Source: Acidobacteriota bacterium (GTDB taxonomy: Bacteria > Acidobacteriota > Terriglobia > UBA7540). Taken from it: 17,682 nucleotides of DNA. Of the stretch, positions 14,059 through 17,682 are shown in pieces. The translations under genes and the position numbers were made by a program. The notes under the pieces were generated by a model. That model was not told where the DNA came from, did not search any database, and saw nothing but the letters and a program-made list of their open reading frames with translations. Location: NCBI GenBank assembly GCA_021789565.1, contig JAJYJL010000033.1:1-17682 (forward strand). Direction: 5' to 3'. Each line of letters opens with the position of its first letter. The stretch's first letter is position 1.

Positions 14059-14826
14059 TCAGCTTCCTTTCCCTTTCGCTGAAAAGTTGGGGCTGGTTGA
14101 TGGCCTCTGCGAGGCGCGACGTCGGGTATTTTTGGCCGCAGACCCCGGGCAGGCTTCGATAAAGCGCCGCGAAAGCGCTTCAATATCCGTGATGGCCGTG
14201 CCGACTACCACGGCGTGAACTCCCAGGTCAAAGGCTCGGCGGACGTCATCAGGCTCGCGCACGCGCCCTTCAAGGATGACCGGGATGTCGATTTCGCGCA
14301 CAAGGCGCCGGGCAAGATCGAAGGCCGGACCATTGCAGTGTTGGGTCTCTTTTGTATAGCCGCACAACGTGGTGCCTACCATGTCAAAGCCCAGCCGGGC
14401 CGCTTCCACGCCCTGCCGGAAGGTTGCAACGTCGGCCATGAAAAGCGCGTCGAAAGCGTCCTTTGCCGCGCTGATGATGCCGGCAAGCGACTGCTGGCGC
14501 GGACGCGGCCGTTCGGTGGCGTCCATGGCGATAATCTGTGCGCCCGCGCGATGAACCCGGCGGACGGATTCCAGGGTCGGGGTAATGTAGACTTCGGAGT
14601 TCGGATCGTTTATCTTTTCAATGCCCAGGACGGGAATCTGCACGGCGCGGCAAACGGCCCGGATGTGGCGGGCGCCGCGGATCCTGACCGCAACCGCTCC
14701 CTGTTCTTCCGCTACCGCCGCCATGGCGGCAACGATGTTGCAGTGGTCGAGCACGGAGCCCGGCCGCGGCTGGCAGGAAATAATCAGCCCGTTCTTGAGC
14801 CGTGATAGCGTGGTCTGTCTTCTCAA
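14059..14826 (-). CDS. nanE: N-acylglucosamine-6-phosphate 2-epimerase (NanE)
   Basis: A 255-residue TIM-barrel enzyme converting N-acetylmannosamine-6-phosphate to N-acetylglucosamine-6-phosphate in sialic-acid and amino-sugar salvage. The conserved GLIISCQ opens the first strand (13-19). The family's catalytic Lys and Glu are visible as K71 in GIEKIN and E186 in VILEGRV, at the spacing seen in characterised NanE. GTTLCGYT (151-158) and VVVGTAITD (206-214) form the phosphate-binding end of the barrel. It begins with TTG at 14826, preceded by AAGGAG four bases upstream. Residues 228-255 form a basic Ser/Arg/Lys-rich tail beyond the barrel, and its last codons carry the ribosome site of the next gene. 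It is first in the minus-strand operon and diverges from the oxidoreductase. No sialate lyase (NanA) is seen here. Confidence 0.92.
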   Translation of the reverse strand: MRRQTTLSRLKNGLIISCQPRPGSVLDHCNIVAAMAAVAEEQGAVAVRIRGARHIRAVCRAVQIPVLGIEKINDPNSEVYITPTLESVRRVHRAGAQIIAMDATERPRPRQQSLAGIISAAKDAFDALFMADVATFRQGVEAARLGFDMVGTTLCGYTKETQHCNGPAFDLARRLVREIDIPVILEGRVREPDDVRRAFDLGVHAVVVGTAITDIEALSRRFIEACPGSAAKNTRRRASQRPSTSPNFSAKGKGS

Positions 14827-14846
14827 AACGCTCCTTAGTATATTTT

Positions 14847-14862
14847 ACCTGCCCGGGCAGGT
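14847..14862. promoter_or_regulatory. Perfect 16-bp palindrome, candidate operator
   Basis: ACCTGCCCGGGCAGGT is a perfect palindrome in the 155-bp region between the divergent nanE and oxidoreductase starts. On the minus strand it abuts a -10-like TAAAAT (14847 to 14842), and TATACT follows at 14842 to 14837, so a bound repressor would block the nanE promoter. No good -35 was found. The regulator is not identified. Confidence 0.5.
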
Positions 14863-14871
14863 GGAACGAAA

Positions 14872-14894
14872 TCGCCGCGCACGCTACGCGGCGA
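14872..14894. promoter_or_regulatory. GC-rich inverted repeat in the divergent region
   Basis: TCGCCGCG (14872-14879) and CGCGGCGA (14887-14894) form a perfect 8-bp stem with a 7-nt loop. It lies 88 nt before the oxidoreductase start, so it could be a second operator or an RNA hairpin in that gene's leader. Confidence 0.35.
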
Positions 14895-14981
14895 GGCAAA
14901 AGCGCATGGTGTTTTAAACATCTCCGTGAGTATATCAAACACCTGCAGGCCGGGCCGGTGTGCCGGGGAAGGGAAGGAAAT

Positions 14982-17126
14982 TTGGAGCATTACTTGAAGA
15001 ACTGGGCATCCGTGTCGCGGTTTGTGGCATGCACGCTGGTGCTGTCCGGCGGATTGTGTTCCACTGCGTTGTTGTACGGGCAAAAGACTTTCCAGTTGCT
15101 CGATGTCCAAAAAGTCCGCGCAGATGAGCCGGCTTCAAAAGCGGTCCTACACCTTGTAGCGCCTGCGCATCCGCCGGTTGTCGCTTGCGATGTGCTGGTA
15201 GTGGGAGGAAGCACGGGCGGAACCTCAGCCGCACTGGCCGCTGCCCAGGCCGGGATGCACGTCTGCCTGTCGGAGGAAACTTCTTGGCTGGGCGGGCAGA
15301 TGACATCACAGGGCGTTTCTGAATTTGATGAAAACCGTTACATCGAAACGGCCGGCGGAACGGCTTCTTATTACGAACTGAGAAACGGCATCCGGCGTTA
15401 TTATCGCGACCACTTTACGTTGTCGCCGCTGGGCAAGTCGAAAACTCATTTGAACCCCGGCAATTGCTGGGTGAGCGCTCTCTGTTTTGAAGCCCCGGTC
15501 GCGCTTCATGTGCTGGAGTCCATGCTCAAGCCTTACGAACAGAAGGGCTTGCTGCGGGTTTTCCTGAGGACCAAGGCCGCTTCCGTCAGGATGAACGGTA
15601 ACCGCATTGAATCCGTTCTTGCTTACCAGTTCAACACCGGGAAGTGGTTTCGGTTCCGTGCGAAATATGTTCTGGATGCGACGGACCTTGGTGAACTGCT
15701 GCCGATGAGCGGAGCCGGTTACGTGACGGGCGCTGAACCCCGCAGCCTGACGGGTGAACCGGACGCGCAAAAGGGAGCTGGCGACCCGAACGACGACCAA
15801 AGCTTTACCTACTCATTTGTGCTGGAGCGTGCGCCTCACAACCAGGCGCTGCTTTCCGAGCCCCAAGATTATGCAAAGAATCTGAGGGACCAGCCTTACA
15901 CCCTCACACTCGATTACGGCCATGGAAAATTTCTGACTTACGGCGTGTACACAAAGAAGCCGGGGACGCCTGGTTCTTTCTGGGACTACCGGCGCCTGGT
16001 GGCGAAGGAGAATTTTACGGGGCCGCACGCACCGCCCGATATCTCGCTGATTAACTGGCCGGGCAATGACTACTGCGGTTCTGCGCTTCTTTCCTCTAAG
16101 CCGCTCGCCCAGGCCGAACAGTTGCGACGGGCCAAACTGCTTGCCCTGGGGTTCGCTTACTGGCTGCAGCACGATGTGCCGCGGGATGGAGAAGGAAAGG
16201 GTCATCCTCAGCTTCGTTTTCTGACTTCCGAGCTGGGCTCAACCGACGGTCTTTCGCTCTATCCCTACATTCGTGAGTCGCGAAGGATTCGGGCGATGGA
16301 AACAATCCGCGAGCAGGACATTTCGACCGTTTACCAGAAAGGCCCCAGGAGCAAGTGGTTTCCGGATTCAGTGGGCATAGGTTTTTATCCCATCGATATC
16401 CATAGCTGCTCGAAGAAGGATTTTACCTCCGGGACGAAACCCTTTCAGCTTCCGCTGGGCGCGCTGGTTTCGGCAAAGATTCAAAACCTGATTGCCGCGT
16501 CCAAAGACATTGGCACAACCCACATCACCAACGGCGCCTACCGACTGCACCCCATTGAGTGGGCCATTGGCGAGGCGGCCGGTAGCCTTGCTGCGCTGGC
16601 AGTCAAATCCGGCCACACGCCACGGGCAATCGCGGAAAACGCGAAACTGACCACAACGCTTCAGCTTGACCTTGTGCGCGGTGGTGCACCCATCTACTGG
16701 TTCGATGACCTGAAGGTTGACGATCCGGCGTTTGCCGCCGCTCAGTTTCTGGCTGCCAAAGGGATCTTTGGAGGCAATAATCAAAACCTGCACTTTTCGC
16801 CTTCTGCTTTGGTAACACACGAGGAGGCGCTGGTTGCCCTGACACGACTTCTGGGCATTGAACGAATTCCCGCTGCCAGGCTGTGGTCCGCTCAGTTGAG
16901 CGCGGCAGCGCTGCAAAAATTGATCGCTGCCGGATACTGGCCGGGCTCTGAGGCTACGCGTGCGGAGCTTGACCAACGGCTTCGCTTTTCAGACCTTGTG
17001 GATGCATCGCGGAAGACGCGTGTAGACCTTCCAAAAGTTGCGCGGATGTCGAAAACAGTCAGCCGCGCAGCATTTGCTCAGTGGTTGATGCAGGTTTATC
17101 TTGCGCGTCGCAATAGGGCGGGATAG
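14982..17126 (+). CDS. Exported FAD-dependent oxidoreductase, xanthan-lyase-like family
   Basis: A 714-residue flavoprotein from the TTG at 14982, which has GGAAGG four bases upstream. An in-frame GTG at 14802 would overlap the nanE start and add 60 residues before the signal peptide, so I reject it. The N terminus has positive residues then a hydrophobic run (VACTLVLSGGLCSTALL), ending near LYGQ: a signal peptide, so the protein acts outside the cytoplasm. The FAD-binding fold follows: DVLVVGGSTGGTSAALAAA at about 70-88, then SWLGGQMTSQG at 101-111, as in FAD_oxidored (PF12831) proteins often labelled xanthan lyase. The FAD end of the fold is near ITNGAYRLHPIEWAIGEAAG (515-534). The last 130 residues contain two repeats resembling SLH segments. 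It probably oxidises a sugar or glycan; the substrate is unknown. Confidence 0.82.
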   Translation: MEHYLKNWASVSRFVACTLVLSGGLCSTALLYGQKTFQLLDVQKVRADEPASKAVLHLVAPAHPPVVACDVLVVGGSTGGTSAALAAAQAGMHVCLSEETSWLGGQMTSQGVSEFDENRYIETAGGTASYYELRNGIRRYYRDHFTLSPLGKSKTHLNPGNCWVSALCFEAPVALHVLESMLKPYEQKGLLRVFLRTKAASVRMNGNRIESVLAYQFNTGKWFRFRAKYVLDATDLGELLPMSGAGYVTGAEPRSLTGEPDAQKGAGDPNDDQSFTYSFVLERAPHNQALLSEPQDYAKNLRDQPYTLTLDYGHGKFLTYGVYTKKPGTPGSFWDYRRLVAKENFTGPHAPPDISLINWPGNDYCGSALLSSKPLAQAEQLRRAKLLALGFAYWLQHDVPRDGEGKGHPQLRFLTSELGSTDGLSLYPYIRESRRIRAMETIREQDISTVYQKGPRSKWFPDSVGIGFYPIDIHSCSKKDFTSGTKPFQLPLGALVSAKIQNLIAASKDIGTTHITNGAYRLHPIEWAIGEAAGSLAALAVKSGHTPRAIAENAKLTTTLQLDLVRGGAPIYWFDDLKVDDPAFAAAQFLAAKGIFGGNNQNLHFSPSALVTHEEALVALTRLLGIERIPAARLWSAQLSAAALQKLIAAGYWPGSEATRAELDQRLRFSDLVDASRKTRVDLPKVARMSKTVSRAAFAQWLMQVYLARRNRAG

Positions 17127-17155
17127 TGACCGGCGTGTTCGAGCGGCCTTCCCGT

Positions 17156-17189
17156 TGATGATCTGTCCGCAACGGCGCTGGGATCATCA
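17156..17189 (+). terminator. Weak hairpin after the oxidoreductase gene
   Basis: TGATGATC (17156-17163) pairs with GATCATCA (17182-17189) around an 18-nt loop, 29 nt past the stop codon. There is no T-run. The remainder of 17127-17283 shows no gene or convincing promoter; a -10-like TATAGT is at 17194-17199 without a partner -35. Confidence 0.25.
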
Positions 17190-17283
17190 GCATTATAGTG
17201 TTACAGTTGATCCCTATTTCACGTGAGAGCGGGTTTGCAGTCGAATATCCGTTCGGCACTCTGTGGAGTTGGAGGCCCGGAGC

Positions 17284-17682
17284 ATGAGCAAAATCAACCG
17301 GCGGAATTTCCTTTACACGCTGGGAGCTGGCAGTGCGATGATGGGGGGGGTTCCGAACACAGCGGAACCCTTGCCTGGGACTTCTGCTATCAAAACGATT
17401 TCCGGGAGCTGGTTTGAATTTCAACACCACGCTACCGTTGAAGGCGTCGATTGGAACCCGGCGTGCGCCTGCTTCAGTTGCGAGCAGTGGGATGCCAAGG
17501 TGAAAGAAATTTCCGACATGGGGATGGAATATCTGGTGCTGATGGCGACCGCTCTCTATTACCGGGCGTTTTTCAAGACGAATATTTTCCCGCCCTGGCG
17601 CCTGGCCTGCGCTGACCCCATGGAGGCCGTTCTGACAGCGGCTGATAAGTACGGCGTCAAATTCTTTATCGGAGGCGGCTTC
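17284..17682 (+). CDS. Tat-exported DUF4434-like protein, 3' end cut by the window
   Basis: The reading frame is open to the last base, giving the first 133 residues. The ATG at 17284 has GGAGG eight bases upstream. The N terminus carries a twin-arginine export motif, NRRNFL at 5-10, followed by a short hydrophobic stretch (YTLGAGSAMMGG) and a likely cleavage near residues 22-30. The mature part begins SGSWFEFQHH and continues with WDAKVKEISDMGMEYLVL and ADKYGVKFFIGGGF, which look like the first strands and helices of a TIM barrel as in DUF4434 glycoside-hydrolase-like proteins. Three cysteines (CACFSC) sit close together at about 61-66. The gene follows the exported oxidoreductase on the same strand, so both may process the same extracellular glycan. 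Family assignment is from memory of sequence patterns and moderately sure. Confidence 0.7.
   Translation, partial: MSKINRRNFLYTLGAGSAMMGGVPNTAEPLPGTSAIKTISGSWFEFQHHATVEGVDWNPACACFSCEQWDAKVKEISDMGMEYLVLMATALYYRAFFKTNIFPPWRLACADPMEAVLTAADKYGVKFFIGGGF

Noticed and set aside
14055..14183. Upstream extension of the second kinase to 14183
   Set aside because: It would overlap nanE by over 120 nt and adds a basic, domain-free segment. The ATG at 14054 has a good ribosome site and begins the fold exactly.
14802..14981. Upstream extension of the oxidoreductase to a GTG at 14802
   Set aside because: It overlaps the nanE start, covers the palindromic control region and would bury the signal peptide.

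Overview
The window is GC-rich bacterial chromosomal DNA with tightly packed genes. It shows no insertion sequence, integrase, phage gene or CRISPR array. The gene mix (a conserved Cys-rich membrane-anchored protein, BadF-type sugar kinases, a ceramidase-like amidase, an exported xanthan-lyase-like flavoprotein, a Tat-exported DUF4434 protein, several TTG/GTG starts) suggests an Acidobacteriota genome. That placement is an inference from remembered family distributions, not a search result.

Layout. (1) 1-935: a minus-strand gene for a ten-cysteine membrane-anchored protein. A perfect CRP-type palindrome (TGTGA-N6-TCACA) lies exactly 41.5 bp upstream of its predicted transcription start. (2) 936-5383, plus strand: a surface-glycan block with a CDP-paratose-2-epimerase-like sugar epimerase, a methyltransferase fused to a dolichyl-phosphate-mannose-synthase-like GT2, and a GT39-like integral membrane glycosyltransferase. 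The GT2 plausibly makes the polyprenyl-phosphate sugar that the membrane enzyme consumes. (3) 5384-6251, plus strand: a MerR-type regulator behind a good sigma-70-like promoter, then two tandem tRNA-Pro genes (anticodons GGG and CGG). (4) 6330-14826: an amino-sugar block. A plus-strand SIS-domain protein converges on six minus-strand genes that read, in transcription order, nanE, BadF-type kinase, GT39-like membrane protein, sodium:solute symporter, second BadF-type kinase, ceramidase-like amidase. (5) 14827-17682, plus strand: diverging from nanE across a 155-bp region with a perfect 16-bp palindrome are an exported FAD-dependent oxidoreductase and the start of a Tat-exported DUF4434 protein cut by the window end.

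How it may work together. Regions 4 and 5 read as an amino-sugar salvage locus: secreted enzymes, a Na+-coupled importer, two kinases, NanE to make an N-acylglucosamine-6-phosphate, a signal-less amidase and a sugar-phosphate isomerase. No classical NagA deacetylase or NagB deaminase is present in the window. The main hypothesis offered is that the ceramidase-like amidase and the SIS protein fill those two steps. The family assignments are well supported by motifs; the substrates and the pathway order are inference.
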